DNA of 64,000 nt from Mycobacterium sp. Aquia_216 (GCF_026723865.1 NZ_CP113529.1:4526001-4590000), one strand, 5' to 3'. Numbered from the stretch's first letter, positions 10,207 through 20,444 are shown. Made by a program: numbers and translations. The notes: generated by a model not told the origin, from the sequence alone.

Positions 10207-10866
10207 TCAGACCTGCGCCGAAGCGTTCCACACGTCGAGGCGCCAGCGGATGTTGTCGAAGTCGGCGCCGGAGTCGCGGGAGTGGCCGGAGAGCTGCACC
10301 CAACTAGCATTGCCCATGCCGCCCAGGATCGGCCAGCTGGCGACCGGAAGCTTCAGCAGCGCAGCCGATAACGCCGCGATCAAGCCACCGTGGGCCACCA
10401 GCACCACGGGCCGATCCGGCTCGTCCGCGTTGCCCCATTCCGATTCGCGGGACACCAGCTCCTCGACCAGCGGCACGCTGCGCGTGGCGACGTCAACCCT
10501 GCTTTCCCCGCCGTGCGGTGCCCAGGTGGCGTCGTCGCGCCAGGTGAGCCGGGCGCCCGGAGCCTGTCCATCGACCTCGGTGTGGGTCAGACCCTGCCAA
10601 TCTCCCAGGTGCGTCTCGCGTAGCCGCTCGTCCACCCGCACTCGTAGCCCGGTCCGCTCCCCCAGCTTGACCGCCGTGTCGTAGGCGCGATGCAGATCCG
10701 ACGACACGATCAGCAACGGCTGCGACTTGCCCAGCACTTCGGCGGCGGCGACCGCCTGAGCGCGACCCAGTTCGGTGAGCGCGGAGTCCAATTGCCCCTG
10801 CATCCGGCTTCCGGCGTTGAAGTCGGTTTGCCCATGCCGCAACATCACCAGGCGACGGATGCTCAT
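10207..10866 (-). CDS. gpgP: Glucosyl-3-phosphoglycerate phosphatase
   Basis: A 219-residue histidine-phosphatase (phosphoglycerate-mutase-like) enzyme with the catalytic RHG motif at residues 10-12 and a second conserved His in [11 protein letters not shown]. GpgP removes phosphate from glucosyl-3-phosphoglycerate, the second step in MGLP synthesis. The start overlaps the rsfS stop by 4 bases. The gene order rsfS-gpgP-octT matches Rv2420c-Rv2418c, and this context separates it from general phosphoglycerate mutases, which share the fold. Confidence 0.9.
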   Translation of the reverse strand: MSIRRLVMLRHGQTDFNAGSRMQGQLDSALTELGRAQAVAAAEVLGKSQPLLIVSSDLHRAYDTAVKLGERTGLRVRVDERLRETHLGDWQGLTHTEVDGQAPGARLTWRDDATWAPHGGESRVDVATRSVPLVEELVSRESEWGNADEPDRPVVLVAHGGLIAALSAALLKLPVASWPILGGMGNASWVQLSGHSRDSGADFDNIRWRLDVWNASAQV

Positions 10867-11249
10867 TGCGTACTCGCCGAATCGTGCGGACCGGCCAAGT
10901 CGACCGGCACGACCGGGCAGTCACCCCACAGGCGATCCAGGGCGTAGAAGTTGCGATCGTCCTGGTGCTGAATGTGCACGACGATGTCGCGGTAATCCAG
11001 CAGCGTCCAGCGTCCTTCCCGGGCACCCTCGCGGCGCGCGGGCTTGTAACCGGCCCTGAGCATCTTCTCCTCGACCTCGTCGACGATCGCGTTGACTTGC
11101 CGTTCGTTGGACGCCGAGCCAATCACGAAGCAGTCGGTGATGACCAATTGCCCGGAGACGTCGATGACGACGACGTCGTTGGCGAGCTTTGCGGCCGCCG
11201 CATTCGCCGCAATTGTGGCCATGTCGATGGCTTCCGGGGTGGCGCTCAT
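10863..11249 (-). CDS. rsfS: Ribosome silencing factor RsfS
   Basis: A 128-residue RsfS/Iojap/YbeB protein. The family pattern [21 protein letters not shown] and the C-terminal [13 protein letters not shown] are intact. RsfS binds ribosomal protein L14 on the large subunit and blocks subunit joining under starvation. The gene overlaps nadD and gpgP by 4 bases on each side, so it is embedded in a coupled operon, as in most actinobacteria. Confidence 0.95.
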   Translation of the reverse strand: MSATPEAIDMATIAANAAAAKLANDVVVIDVSGQLVITDCFVIGSASNERQVNAIVDEVEEKMLRAGYKPARREGAREGRWTLLDYRDIVVHIQHQDDRNFYALDRLWGDCPVVPVDLAGPHDSASTQ

Positions 11250-11926
11250 GTGTTGTTCCCCGCGGAAAGGGTGGACTGCGAGGGGCCGAGCGTCGCGGTC
11301 GCCTCTCCCTCAACGGGCCCCCGGTAGAGCCGGCGCTTGGAGACGTATTGCACGACACCGTCGGGCATCAGGTACCACAGCGGACGGCGCTCCGCCGCAC
11401 GCTGACGGCAGTCGGTCGACGAGATCGCCAGCGCCGGAACCTCAACCAGGGTCAGCGCATCCTTGGCCAGCTCGCCAAGCACCTCGGTGATGTGCTCGTG
11501 GCGCAGCTCGTAGCCGGGCCGGCTGACGCCGATGAACCGCGCCAACTCGAACAGCACTTCCCAGCCCTGCCAGGACAGGATGGATGACAGCGCGTCGGCG
11601 CCGGTGATGAAGAACAGCTCGGAATCCGGATTGAGGGCGTGCAGATCCTGCAAGGTGTCCTTGGTGTAGGTGGGGCCGCCGCGATCGATGTCGACCCGAC
11701 TCACGGAGAACCGGGGGTTGGAGGCGGTGGCGATCACCGTCATCAGGTACCGATCCTCGGCCGCCGAGACATTCCGGGTCTTCTGCCACGGCTGACCGCT
11801 GGGCACAAAAACCACTTCGTCGAGGTCGAACAGGTCGGCGACCTCACTGGCGGCGACCAGGTGCCCGTAATGGATGGGATCGAACGTCCCACCCATTACT
11901 CCCAGCCTGCGACGGGGCTTTTGCAC
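11246..11926 (-). CDS. nadD: Nicotinate-nucleotide adenylyltransferase
   Basis: A 226-residue nucleotidyltransferase. The signature [11 protein letters not shown] (residues 12-22) binds ATP phosphates, and the C-terminal ISSTDCRQR corresponds to the ISSTxIRxR motif. NadD adenylates nicotinate mononucleotide to deamido-NAD, the step before NadE, encoded at 30013-32055. It is the first gene of the minus-strand operon nadD-rsfS-gpgP-octT-degV. The 238-base gap upstream, containing a long inverted repeat, probably holds its promoter. Confidence 0.95.
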   Translation of the reverse strand: MQKPRRRLGVMGGTFDPIHYGHLVAASEVADLFDLDEVVFVPSGQPWQKTRNVSAAEDRYLMTVIATASNPRFSVSRVDIDRGGPTYTKDTLQDLHALNPDSELFFITGADALSSILSWQGWEVLFELARFIGVSRPGYELRHEHITEVLGELAKDALTLVEVPALAISSTDCRQRAAERRPLWYLMPDGVVQYVSKRRLYRGPVEGEATATLGPSQSTLSAGNNT

Positions 11927-12017
11927 GATTTGCCAGCTTACCGGGCCGCTCGACCCGCCCGTCGCCGCGCTGTGATCACATCCGCCACATCAACCGCCGG
12001 GTCGGGAGGTAGGCGTT

Positions 12018-12097
12018 GTGCCCGCCTCACAGCGACAACCTGCGCCGTAGACGCGAGTTGCGCAGCGCCCTGGGAATTGTCGCTCGGAGGCGGGCAC
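12018..12097. repeat. 21-bp inverted repeat, possible terminator or small palindromic element
   Basis: The left arm is 12018-12038 (starts GTGCCCGCCTC, ends AGCGACAA) and the right arm is 12077-12097 (starts TTGTCGCT, ends GAGGCGGGCAC). They pair at 19 of 21 positions around a 38-base loop. The element lies between the VWA gene and nadD, both on the minus strand. It could terminate the moxR-vwa transcript or be a dispersed palindromic repeat. No poly-T tract is seen. Confidence 0.7.
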
Positions 12098-12164
12098 TTC
12101 GGTCGCCCTCCCCGCAGCGCTGCGTGTGGCTGAAGTGACGAACCGCGACTGAGCCGAATGGGCG

Positions 12165-13613
12165 TCACACCGGCAGCAGTTGGTCGATCACCGTAGCGAG
12201 CTGCTTGGCCGACCGGCATTCGTGCATCGTGATCACGTCTTCGTAGCGCGGCACCGCCGAGTCGCCGCTGCCCCACAGATGTCTGGGCTCGGGATTGAGC
12301 CAGTGTGCGTGCCGGGCGGCGGTGACCATGTCGGACAGGACGTCGATGGCCGGATCGCGGTAGTTGGTGCGCCCGTCCCCCAGCACCAACAGGGAGCTGC
12401 GCGGCGACAACACATTCGGATTGGCCTGAACGAAGGAGACGAATGCGTTGCCGTAGTCGGAATGGCCGTCGCGGCTGTACACGCCGGCTTCACGGGTGAT
12501 CCGCTGGATCGCCACGGCCAGGTCGCATTCCGGCCCGAACATGTGCGTCACCTCGTCGGTGGTGTCGATGAACGCGAACACCCGCACTCGTGAGAACTGT
12601 TGGCGCAGCGCGTGTACCAGCAGCAGGGTGAAGTGGCTGAACCCGGCCACCGAACCGGACACGTCGCACAGCACGACCAGTTCCGGGCGGGCCGGACGGG
12701 GTTTGGCCAGCACCACATCGATGGGCACCCCTCCGGTGGACATCGACTTGCGCAGCGTCTTGCGCAGGTCGATCGTTCCGGCGCGGCTGCGGCGCCGGCG
12801 GGCAGCCAGCCGGGTCGCCAAGGTACGGGCCAGTGGCGCCACGGTTCGCTGCATCTGGCGCAGCTGGTCACCGGAGGCGCGCAAGAACTCTACGTTCTCG
12901 GAAAGCTGTGGAATGCCGTACATCTGGACGTGATCGCGGCCGAGCTGCTCGGCGGTGCGCCGCTTGGTCTCGGCGTCGACCATCTTGCGCAGCTGGGTAA
13001 TCCGCTGCGCGGCAAGCGCTTTGGCGATCTGCTCCTGCGTGGGGGTCGGCTCGTCGCCGTAGGGGGCGAGCAGGCCCGCGAGTAGCTTGCCTTCCAGCTC
13101 GTCCAGTGCCATCGCCTTGAGCGCCTGATACGACGAGAACGACGGGCCGCGGCTGGAACTGTATTTGCCGTAGGCCTCCACGATCCGCGCGATCATCGCG
13201 ACCAGGCGCTCGTCCATGCCGGCCAGGTCTTCGTTCTGGGTGAGCAGGTCGAGCAGCATCTGGCGCATCGCGTCGACGTCGTCGGCGGGCAAGGCGTCGC
13301 TGTCCGGGCCGCCCTCCCCGCCGTCTTCGGCGACAACCGCCCGCGCACCCAGCGCCGCGGGGAACCACAGGTCGAACATCGCGTCGTAGGTCTCGCGGTG
13401 GTCCGGCTGGCGCAGCACCGCGCAGGCGATGCCTTCGCGCAGCACATCGCGATCACTGAGGCCGAGGGTCGCCATCACCCGGCCGGCGTCCACCGTCTCC
13501 GACGGGCCTACCGAAATCCCGCTTCCACGAAGCGCTTCCACAAATCCCACCAAGTGTCCCGGCAGCCCGTACGGGGCGAGTGGCCTGGCGGGGCGGATCC
13601 GGCGCGGGGGCAT
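12165..13613 (-). CDS. VWA-domain (CoxE-like) protein partner of MoxR ATPase
   Basis: A 482-residue protein with a C-terminal von Willebrand A domain. The MIDAS metal site starts at VVLCDVSGSV and continues with LLVLGDGRTNY. The N-terminal half is helical and charged, as in CoxE/Rv2425c-like proteins. VWA proteins of this type work with MoxR AAA ATPases as chaperone or metal-insertase pairs. The start overlaps the stop of the MoxR gene by one base, so the pair is translationally coupled. The substrate protein is unknown. Confidence 0.88.
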   Translation of the reverse strand: MPPRRIRPARPLAPYGLPGHLVGFVEALRGSGISVGPSETVDAGRVMATLGLSDRDVLREGIACAVLRQPDHRETYDAMFDLWFPAALGARAVVAEDGGEGGPDSDALPADDVDAMRQMLLDLLTQNEDLAGMDERLVAMIARIVEAYGKYSSSRGPSFSSYQALKAMALDELEGKLLAGLLAPYGDEPTPTQEQIAKALAAQRITQLRKMVDAETKRRTAEQLGRDHVQMYGIPQLSENVEFLRASGDQLRQMQRTVAPLARTLATRLAARRRRSRAGTIDLRKTLRKSMSTGGVPIDVVLAKPRPARPELVVLCDVSGSVAGFSHFTLLLVHALRQQFSRVRVFAFIDTTDEVTHMFGPECDLAVAIQRITREAGVYSRDGHSDYGNAFVSFVQANPNVLSPRSSLLVLGDGRTNYRDPAIDVLSDMVTAARHAHWLNPEPRHLWGSGDSAVPRYEDVITMHECRSAKQLATVIDQLLPV

Positions 13614-14488
13614 CAGTTCAGCCTGAGTTCCCCGGCCGCGCGTTGCTGGTCGGATTGGTGTTTGAGTATGACGCCGAGCGTCTGAGCGACGACCGCGTCG
13701 TCAATGGTGTCCAGGCCCAGCGCCAGCAGTGTGCGGCCCCAGTCGATGGTCTCGGCGACAGACGGCACCTTCTTCAGTTGCATGCCGCGCAGCACGCCGA
13801 TGATGCGCACCAACTCCTCGGCGAGATGCGCGGGCAGCTCGGGGACCCGGGACAGCAGGATGCGGCGTTCTAGATCGGGGCTGGGGAAGTCGATGTGCAA
13901 GAACAGGCAGCGACGCTTGAGCGCCTCGGACAGCTCGCGGGTGGCGTTGGAGGTCAGCACCACCAGCGGCGTCCGCGTCGCGGTGATCGTGCCCAGTTCG
14001 GGAACGGTCACCGCGAAGTCGGACAGCACCTCCAGCAGCAGGCCCTCGATCTCGATATCGGCCTTGTCCGTCTCGTCGATCAGCAGCACGGTCGGCTCGG
14101 TGCGCCGGATGGCGGTCAGCAACGGACGCTGCAGTAGGAACTCCTCGCTGAACACGTCGTCTTTGGTCTGGTCCCAGTCCCCCGAGCCGGCCTGGATGCG
14201 CAGGATCTGCTTGGCGTGATTCCACTCGTAAAGCGCGCGAGCCTCGTCGACGCCCTCGTAACACTGCAGCCGAACCAGACCCGAGCCGGTGGCCTGTGCG
14301 ATGGCGCGAGCCAACTCGGTCTTGCCCACGCCGGCGGGACCCTCCACCAGCAATGGCTTGCCCAGCCGATCGGCCAGGAACACCGCCGTCGCGGTGGCCG
14401 TGTCGGGTAGATAACCGGTCTCGGCCAACCGCCGCGAGACGTCGCTGATGTCCGCGAACAGCGGAGTGGGCCGGGCGGGCACGCTCAC
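13613..14488 (-). CDS. MoxR family AAA+ ATPase
   Basis: A 291-residue AAA+ ATPase of the MoxR group. Walker A is GPAGVGKTELA, Walker B VLLIDETDKAD, and the sensor region VVLTSNATRELSEALKRRCLFLHIDFP carries the Asn and Arg finger segment. It is encoded directly upstream of, and coupled to, the VWA-domain gene, as Rv2426c is to Rv2425c. The pair probably remodels or activates a client complex, but no client gene is adjacent. proA lies upstream on the same strand with a gap of only 35 bases, so read-through from proA is possible. Confidence 0.92.
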   Translation of the reverse strand: MSVPARPTPLFADISDVSRRLAETGYLPDTATATAVFLADRLGKPLLVEGPAGVGKTELARAIAQATGSGLVRLQCYEGVDEARALYEWNHAKQILRIQAGSGDWDQTKDDVFSEEFLLQRPLLTAIRRTEPTVLLIDETDKADIEIEGLLLEVLSDFAVTVPELGTITATRTPLVVLTSNATRELSEALKRRCLFLHIDFPSPDLERRILLSRVPELPAHLAEELVRIIGVLRGMQLKKVPSVAETIDWGRTLLALGLDTIDDAVVAQTLGVILKHQSDQQRAAGELRLN

Positions 14489-14523
14489 AATCAGGTTCTC
14501 CTAAAACACTTTTGGGGTCGGGG

Positions 14524-15771
14524 TCAGGTTGGACGGACCTGGCCGTCGCCCCACGCGATCCATTTGGTCGAGGTCAGTTCCGGCAAGCCCATCGGACCGC
14601 GCGCATGCAGCTTCTGCGTCGAGATACCGATCTCGGCGCCGAAACCGAACTGCTCGCCGTCGGTAAACCCGGTCGATGCGTTGACCATCACCGCGGCCGC
14701 ATCGACACCGTCGGAGAACCGGTGTGCCGCAGCCATATTGCTGGTCACGATAGCCTCGGTGTGTCCGGTGCCATACTCGTTGATGTGGGCTATCGCGGCA
14801 TCGACGCCGTCGACCACCGCCACCGCGATGTCCATCGACAGGTATTCGCGGCGCAAGTTGTCCTCGTCCGGGTCGAGGTGCACCGTCACACCGGCGTCTT
14901 GCAGGGCAGCCACCAGCCGGGGCACCGCGTTTCCGGCGATCGCGGAGTCCACCAACAGCGTCTCGGCGGCATTGCACACGCTGGGCCGCCGGGTCTTGGA
15001 GTTCAGCAGAACACGTTCCGCCACATCCAGGTCGGCACCCGCATCCACGTAGACATGGCAATTGCCGACACCGGTCTCGATCGTGGGTACCTGCGCGTCG
15101 CGGACCACCGCGTCGATCAGGCTCGCTCCCCCGCGTGGGATCACCACGTCGACCAGGCCGCGCGCCTGGATCAGATGCGTGACGGTGGACCGGTCATCCG
15201 CCGACAGCAGCTGGACCGCGTCGGCCGGCAAGTCCTCGCTGACCAGCGACGACCGCAACACCTCGACGAGCGACTGGTTGGATCGCGCCGCGGAGGAACT
15301 GCCCCGCAGCAGCACGGCATTGCCGGACTTGAGGGCCAATCCGAAAGCGTCGACGGTGACATTGGGCCGGCCCTCGTAAATCATCCCGACCACGCCCAGC
15401 GGTACCCGTTGCTGACGCAATAGCAGCCCGTTGGGCAATGTGTAACCGCGCAGTACCTCACCGACCGGGTCGGGCAGTCCGGCAACCTGCCGCAGACCAG
15501 CGGCGATTCCGTCCACGCGGGCGGCGTCCAGCGCCAACCGGTCGAGCATGGCGGTCGGCGTCCCCGCGGCCCGCGCGGCCTTCAGATCTTCGGCGTTGGC
15601 CGCCAGGATCTGCCGGGTGTTGGCCGTGATCGCCTCGGCCGCTGAGTGCAGCGCCTCGTCCTTGGCAACCGTCGGCAACAACCCGAGCGTCCGGGACGCG
15701 GCGCGGGCGCGGCGGGCGGCGTTGTGGACCTCCTGACGCAAGTCAGGACGCGATGGTGCTTGCAGACTCAT
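14524..15771 (-). CDS. proA: Gamma-glutamyl phosphate reductase
   Basis: A 415-residue aldehyde-dehydrogenase-fold enzyme. The ATG at 15771 ([15 protein letters not shown]) is chosen over a start 150 bases upstream because it matches the normal ProA N-terminus and because the extension is Arg-rich and not conserved-looking. The catalytic Cys sits in [13 protein letters not shown], and the NAD(P) region has [10 protein letters not shown]. ProA reduces glutamyl-5-phosphate to the semialdehyde in proline synthesis. Its partner proB lies at 42296-43399, as in M. tuberculosis, where the two are also separated. Confidence 0.95.
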   Translation of the reverse strand: MSLQAPSRPDLRQEVHNAARRARAASRTLGLLPTVAKDEALHSAAEAITANTRQILAANAEDLKAARAAGTPTAMLDRLALDAARVDGIAAGLRQVAGLPDPVGEVLRGYTLPNGLLLRQQRVPLGVVGMIYEGRPNVTVDAFGLALKSGNAVLLRGSSSAARSNQSLVEVLRSSLVSEDLPADAVQLLSADDRSTVTHLIQARGLVDVVIPRGGASLIDAVVRDAQVPTIETGVGNCHVYVDAGADLDVAERVLLNSKTRRPSVCNAAETLLVDSAIAGNAVPRLVAALQDAGVTVHLDPDEDNLRREYLSMDIAVAVVDGVDAAIAHINEYGTGHTEAIVTSNMAAAHRFSDGVDAAAVMVNASTGFTDGEQFGFGAEIGISTQKLHARGPMGLPELTSTKWIAWGDGQVRPT

Positions 15772-15829
15772 TGATCCAGGGTAACGGGCTTGAGCCAACC
15801 AAGTAAGTCGGCCCGGGCGGCGCTCGGCC

Positions 15830-17233
15830 TCAGCCGACCCGCTCACCGCGCTCGGCTTGGCGCACCTTGCTCTGCCGCTCTTCCAGGATGTTGCCAAAGT
15901 CCTGTAGCAGCAACGGTTCACGCATCACGAGATGCTCGAGGTGTTCGCGATCGATCATCAACGCAGTGACCTCTTCCAGGGCATACGCGCTGGCGAGGTT
16001 CGGTTGCCGCGTCAGCGCGGTCAGGCCCAAAAACGAGCCCGCCTCCAGCGTGCTGATCGGCACGGCCGACCCGTCCGCAGCCGTCGCCAATATCCGCACC
16101 CGCCCGGCCACCAGGAACGTCATACCCGCCGGCACTTGACCTGCGTACTCGACGATTTCGTCGGCACCGTAGAGGACGATTCGTGCCGAGGATTGCAGCG
16201 ACTGCTGATCGGCGACGCTGAGCCGCAGCGCGGGCGCCACCACGGATCGCAACGCGTCTTCGACCCGTTCCCTCGTCGAGTAGTCGTCGTCGGCCTCGTC
16301 GAGGTGCAGTTCTTCCCGCCGTGCGGCATACCAGATCCAGCGCAGAAACGTCGCTCGCGCGCTGCCATCCTCGGCGGGCGAGTTCAGCCCGATGCTCGTG
16401 GCGTACTCGCCGTTGCCGACGGGCACCGAGCGCGGGACGCTGCCGGCCTTGAGTTGCGGCAGCTCGCGGGCGACCCGCGTCAGCATTGCGCAGACGCGAT
16501 CGGGCGGGTCCGCGGCCGCGAATGTCGTCTTCATCGTCAGCTTGTGGGTGCCCGGCGGGCGACTCAGATTCGTGAAGGTGGTGCTGGCCAGCATCGAGTT
16601 CGGCATCACCCGTATTCCATCGCCGGTTTGGATGTGCACGGACCGCCAGTTCACCTCGACGACTCGTCCGCGCTCATTGGACGCGTCGAGCCAATCGTCG
16701 ATACGGAATGGCTGCTCGAACAACATGAACAGGCCGGACACGATCTGGCCGACGGAATTCTGCAGCATCAAACCAAGCACGACCGAGGTCACGCCCAACG
16801 CGGTGAACAGACCGCCGACCCGGACACCCCAAATGAAGGACAAGATGATGGCCAGGCCAACACCGATCAGCGCGAATCGGGCGACGTCGAGGAAGATCGT
16901 GGGTAGTCGTTTCCGCCAGCTGCCCTGGGGTGCGCCTTCAAAGAAGGTCGCATTGAGCCCGGACAGCAACATGACCAACACCAGGAAGCCGAACAGCGTG
17001 GACAGGATGCGCACCGCACCGTCTCGTGCCGAGACCTGCGCGGCATTGACCAACAGCAGCAACAGCGCGGCCAGCGGCAGCAGAAAGTTACGTAGCAGGC
17101 TGACCTGCCGGGCCAGGCGATTGTGTCGGCGCACAAGTGCGTGGTGCAGCTCGGTGAGCAGAATCAGCGCGACCGGAAATCCGATCGCGACGCCAACCGC
17201 CCAGTAGAACCACGACGAGTGGAATGCGTTCAT
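15830..17233 (-). CDS. MscS-type mechanosensitive channel with C-terminal cyclic-nucleotide-like domain
   Basis: A 467-residue membrane protein. The start ATG at 17233 overlaps the cyclase stop in a TAATG junction. Four hydrophobic helices occupy ~9-30, 48-68, 74-96 and 115-140. The MscS pore helix and beta domain follow (~140-225: [29 protein letters not shown]). Residues ~345-440 form a CRP-like cNMP-binding barrel. In that barrel the phosphate-binding cassette reads [20 protein letters not shown], where the usual Glu and Arg appear replaced. The gene corresponds to Rv2434c by order and domain plan. Coupling to a cyclase gene suggests a sensory channel pair, yet nucleotide binding is doubtful from sequence. 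Confidence 0.9.
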   Translation of the reverse strand: MNAFHSSWFYWAVGVAIGFPVALILLTELHHALVRRHNRLARQVSLLRNFLLPLAALLLLLVNAAQVSARDGAVRILSTLFGFLVLVMLLSGLNATFFEGAPQGSWRKRLPTIFLDVARFALIGVGLAIILSFIWGVRVGGLFTALGVTSVVLGLMLQNSVGQIVSGLFMLFEQPFRIDDWLDASNERGRVVEVNWRSVHIQTGDGIRVMPNSMLASTTFTNLSRPPGTHKLTMKTTFAAADPPDRVCAMLTRVARELPQLKAGSVPRSVPVGNGEYATSIGLNSPAEDGSARATFLRWIWYAARREELHLDEADDDYSTRERVEDALRSVVAPALRLSVADQQSLQSSARIVLYGADEIVEYAGQVPAGMTFLVAGRVRILATAADGSAVPISTLEAGSFLGLTALTRQPNLASAYALEEVTALMIDREHLEHLVMREPLLLQDFGNILEERQSKVRQAERGERVG

Positions 17234-19437
17234 TACCGCTCCGACAGCCGATAGATCGCCTGGTCTTTTCCGCCGACCGAGATCGTGCCGGCCGGCGTGA
17301 ACTGCCGGACATCCCGCATCTCCTCGTACACACTCGAGGTGACGTAGATACCGGGCTGCGGTGCGCCACTGTGCATTTGGTAGGCCAGGCTTACCGCCCC
17401 GCCCCACATGTCGTAGACGAGGCTCGATCGTCCCACCAGTCCGCTGATCACGTTGCCGGTGTTGATGCCAACTCGGAGCTTCAGCTCGTGTGAGTTTTGA
17501 CTGTTGAACCGGTCGATGATCTGACGCATTTCCAGAGCAAAGTCGAGGCTTCGGTAAATGCTGTCCAGCCGCGGTGTGACGACCCCACAGCTGGCGAGGT
17601 AGCCGTTGTGGAAGGTGCGAATCCGTTCAACCCCGAGGGATTCGGCTGCCGCGTCGAACTGCCGGAATAATTCGTCGACAATTCCCACCAGTTCGTCGCC
17701 GGTTAGATCGATGGAAATCTCGTCCAGGCCAACGATATCGGCGAAGATGATGGCCACGTCCTGGTGCTTTTGTGAGATGGTCTCCTGGCCCTCGCGGTAC
17801 CGTTGGGCCATCGACTCCGGCATCAGCGCCAGTAAAAGACGGTTGTTTTCTTTGCGTTGCTCGGTGAGCAATTCGTCCTTGATCGCCAGATTCCGGCTCA
17901 TCTCGTTGAAAGCCTGGGTGAGGTCCCCGATTTCGTCGCGCGACGTTACCGGGATGTTGACTTCGTAATCGCCGGAGCTGATCTTCTGCGTACCGGCCTG
18001 GAGCCGGCGGACCGGCCTCAGCATTATCTGGGCAAGCACCATCGAGGCGACACACACGATGAAGATCATGGTCGCGACACCGACCACCAATGTTTGGCTG
18101 AATCTGCCCAGGCGCGCAAAAGCATCGGAGTCATCGCGCGTCACCAGAATCGACCAATGCAGATCGGAGTTCGGCACCGTCAACGACGTATAGGCTTCCA
18201 TCTCGCTATTGCCCGTGTAATCGGTGCCGGTGACCGTTCCGGTCTGCCCGCGTTGGGCGGCACGAAAACCCGCGGTTTGTGCGGGCTGCACCAGGATCGT
18301 GGTACCCAACTGAATGGCCCTGTTCACGACGTCGGGCGGAGTTCCGGCAGCCACGGCATCGCGCCGATATTCCTGCGGGTCCTCGAGGAACAGCCGAGAA
18401 TCGGACCGCATCAAGCCGTCGGGGCCTACCAGATACGACTCGGTCGACGGGCCCATGCCGGCGGCTTCCCACTGTTTCCCGGCGGTCATGATTTTGTTGA
18501 TCTTCGGCGTTGGCAACGGCCATGCCATCACGCCGTCGATCTTGCCGTTCATGCCGATCGGCGATACCACCCAACCGGTGGGAGCGTCCAGTGCCGGCTG
18601 ATACGTCTGGAAGTCGGTAATCCAGACGTAGTCGACATCGTTGGAACGCAAGGCTTTTTGGTAGGCATCCCGGAGATTGGATTCGCGATACGGGCCGGTG
18701 AAGATATTGGTGCCGAGGTCGGGGCCCTTGGCCACGGAATAGACGACATTGCCCTGGTTGTCCAGCAACAGCACGTCCCGATAGTCGAAGCGGGTGACGA
18801 TTCCGCGCATGTAGAAGTCGAACCGGGCGTTGGCTGCCGACCATGCACTGCCGTCGCCCGCATCGACGACGGGCAACGCGTCCCCACTGGGCCGAGGCGG
18901 CGCGGTGTAGTTCGCCTGAATGTATTTCTGCGCGTTGGAAGTCGGCAGCACCGCGTTGATGTCGATTGTTTCGCCGGTCATTTGTTTGATCGGTTTGATC
19001 ATCTGGTTGTCGTAGTAGTTGACGAGCAACTGCTGCTGAGCGGGGCTGATCGTCGCGTTGCCCAACTGGTTGAAGCCTGCGGTGAAGGCCTCCATGGCCT
19101 GAACCACGCTGAACCCGCTGCTGTAGACGATCAGCGAATTCGTCATTTGCTTGAACAGCGTGTCCAACTGCCGCTTCTGCGACTCGCGCAGCTCGATAAG
19201 GCGTTCGGCCTCGACTTGCCGCAGCGCGTTGCGGCCGGTTAGCGCCCCGATGAGTCCGACGACCGCGACCGAAAAGATGCTGCAGATCAAGAGCGTCATC
19301 AGCAGCTTGGACTGGATGCCCACCCGGAACAGCCGGCGACGGCGAAACCTCGCAATACTGCGCGACTCACTGCCTTGAGTCGCTGCCTCTTGCTCCGGGA
19401 CGGACTCGGTGGCGTCGGTCAGCTCACTCGATGTCAA
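17233..19437 (-). CDS. Membrane class III nucleotidyl cyclase homologue with Cache and HAMP domains, key residues replaced
   Basis: A 734-residue protein. TM1 is ~46-67; the extracytoplasmic Cache-type sensor spans ~70-445; TM2 is ~450-473; HAMP is ~474-525; the class III cyclase domain is ~555-734. The first metal Asp is present (FADIVG, Asp567). The second metal position reads HNGY with Asn611 where Asp is usual, and Arg607 replaces the substrate Lys. The transition-state Asn and Arg are Ser683 and Gln687. The domain therefore looks inactive or strongly atypical as a homodimer. The order matches Rv2435c. It is coupled to the downstream mechanosensitive channel gene. The cytosolic domain may act as a sensor or partner instead of an enzyme; this is inference. 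Confidence 0.9.
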   Translation of the reverse strand: MTSSELTDATESVPEQEAATQGSESRSIARFRRRRLFRVGIQSKLLMTLLICSIFSVAVVGLIGALTGRNALRQVEAERLIELRESQKRQLDTLFKQMTNSLIVYSSGFSVVQAMEAFTAGFNQLGNATISPAQQQLLVNYYDNQMIKPIKQMTGETIDINAVLPTSNAQKYIQANYTAPPRPSGDALPVVDAGDGSAWSAANARFDFYMRGIVTRFDYRDVLLLDNQGNVVYSVAKGPDLGTNIFTGPYRESNLRDAYQKALRSNDVDYVWITDFQTYQPALDAPTGWVVSPIGMNGKIDGVMAWPLPTPKINKIMTAGKQWEAAGMGPSTESYLVGPDGLMRSDSRLFLEDPQEYRRDAVAAGTPPDVVNRAIQLGTTILVQPAQTAGFRAAQRGQTGTVTGTDYTGNSEMEAYTSLTVPNSDLHWSILVTRDDSDAFARLGRFSQTLVVGVATMIFIVCVASMVLAQIMLRPVRRLQAGTQKISSGDYEVNIPVTSRDEIGDLTQAFNEMSRNLAIKDELLTEQRKENNRLLLALMPESMAQRYREGQETISQKHQDVAIIFADIVGLDEISIDLTGDELVGIVDELFRQFDAAAESLGVERIRTFHNGYLASCGVVTPRLDSIYRSLDFALEMRQIIDRFNSQNSHELKLRVGINTGNVISGLVGRSSLVYDMWGGAVSLAYQMHSGAPQPGIYVTSSVYEEMRDVRQFTPAGTISVGGKDQAIYRLSER

Positions 19438-19562
19438 TCGCTTCCCCCTTCCCTAAGAGGCGCTGCTCACGCAGCACACTAGCGTGCGGGCATCACAAAA
19501 TCGGCGTTTGCGGCATGCGATCGCCTTCGAAAGGCAAGCCGGACGCGACTAGCCTTGACGAG

Positions 19563-20444
19563 ATGGCTCGGGTCTGCGTGGTCGGCAGCGTGAACATGGA
19601 CATCACCTGCGAGGTCGACGCCCTTCCCCGCCCAGGCGAGACAGTGCTCGCGTCCTCATTGAGTTACGCACCCGGCGGCAAAGGTGGCAACCAGGCCGTG
19701 GCCGCGGCACGCGCGGGGGCACAGGTGCAATTCGTCGGCGCGTTCGGCGACGACGCCGCGGCCGAACCGTTGCGGGCGCATCTGTCGGCCAATGGCGTTG
19801 GGCTGGACGCGACCGTTGCGCTGCCCGGCCCCAGTGGCACGGCGATCATCGTGGTCGATGCCGGCGCCGAGAACACCATCGTGGTGGCGCCGGGGGCCAA
19901 TGGGCAGCTGGCCCTGACCAGCGCGGCCCCCCGCGCGATGGTCACCGAGTGCGAGGTGTTGTTGACCCAGTTGGAGATTCCGGTCGCCACCGCGGTGGCC
20001 GCGGCGCGCCAGGCCAAAACCGCCGGTGCGCTCGTCATCGTCAACGCCTCGCCGGGCGGTCAGGAGCGAAGCGCGCTGGCCGAACTGGCGCAGCTTGCGG
20101 ACGTGGTGGTCGCCAATGAAGCCGAAGCCGAGGAATGGCCTTGGCGGCCAACCTACTTGGTGACTACGTTCGGTGCCCGCGGTGCCGGCTGTGTGAGTGC
20201 CGACGACGAGTTCTGGGTACCGGCTCCGGCGGTCAAAGCGGTGGACACCACCGGCGCCGGCGACGTGTTTGCCGGAGTCCTGGCGGCGAGCTGGCCACGC
20301 GACCCGGGTTCGCGGTCCGAGCGACTGGCAGCGCTGCAGCGGGCCTGCACCGCGGGCGCGCTTTCGACCCTGGTTCCTGGAGCCGGTGATTGCGCACCGG
20401 ATGCCGAAGCCATCGATTCGGCATTAGCCCGCCCCGCAAGATAA
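19563..20444 (+). CDS. rbsK: Ribokinase / PfkB family sugar kinase
   Basis: A 293-residue PfkB kinase. The ATG at 19563 (MARVCVVGSVNMD) is chosen because the upstream 44-residue extension is low-quality. The first PfkB signature GGKGGNQAVAAARAGA and the second, DTTGAGDVFAGVLAA with catalytic Asp, are intact. It phosphorylates ribose at O5 if a true ribokinase; adenosine or other sugars are possible. The gene is divergent from the cyclase gene and is the last intact backbone gene before the accessory segment, in the position of Rv2436. Confidence 0.9.
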   Translation: MARVCVVGSVNMDITCEVDALPRPGETVLASSLSYAPGGKGGNQAVAAARAGAQVQFVGAFGDDAAAEPLRAHLSANGVGLDATVALPGPSGTAIIVVDAGAENTIVVAPGANGQLALTSAAPRAMVTECEVLLTQLEIPVATAVAAARQAKTAGALVIVNASPGGQERSALAELAQLADVVVANEAEAEEWPWRPTYLVTTFGARGAGCVSADDEFWVPAPAVKAVDTTGAGDVFAGVLAASWPRDPGSRSERLAALQRACTAGALSTLVPGAGDCAPDAEAIDSALARPAR

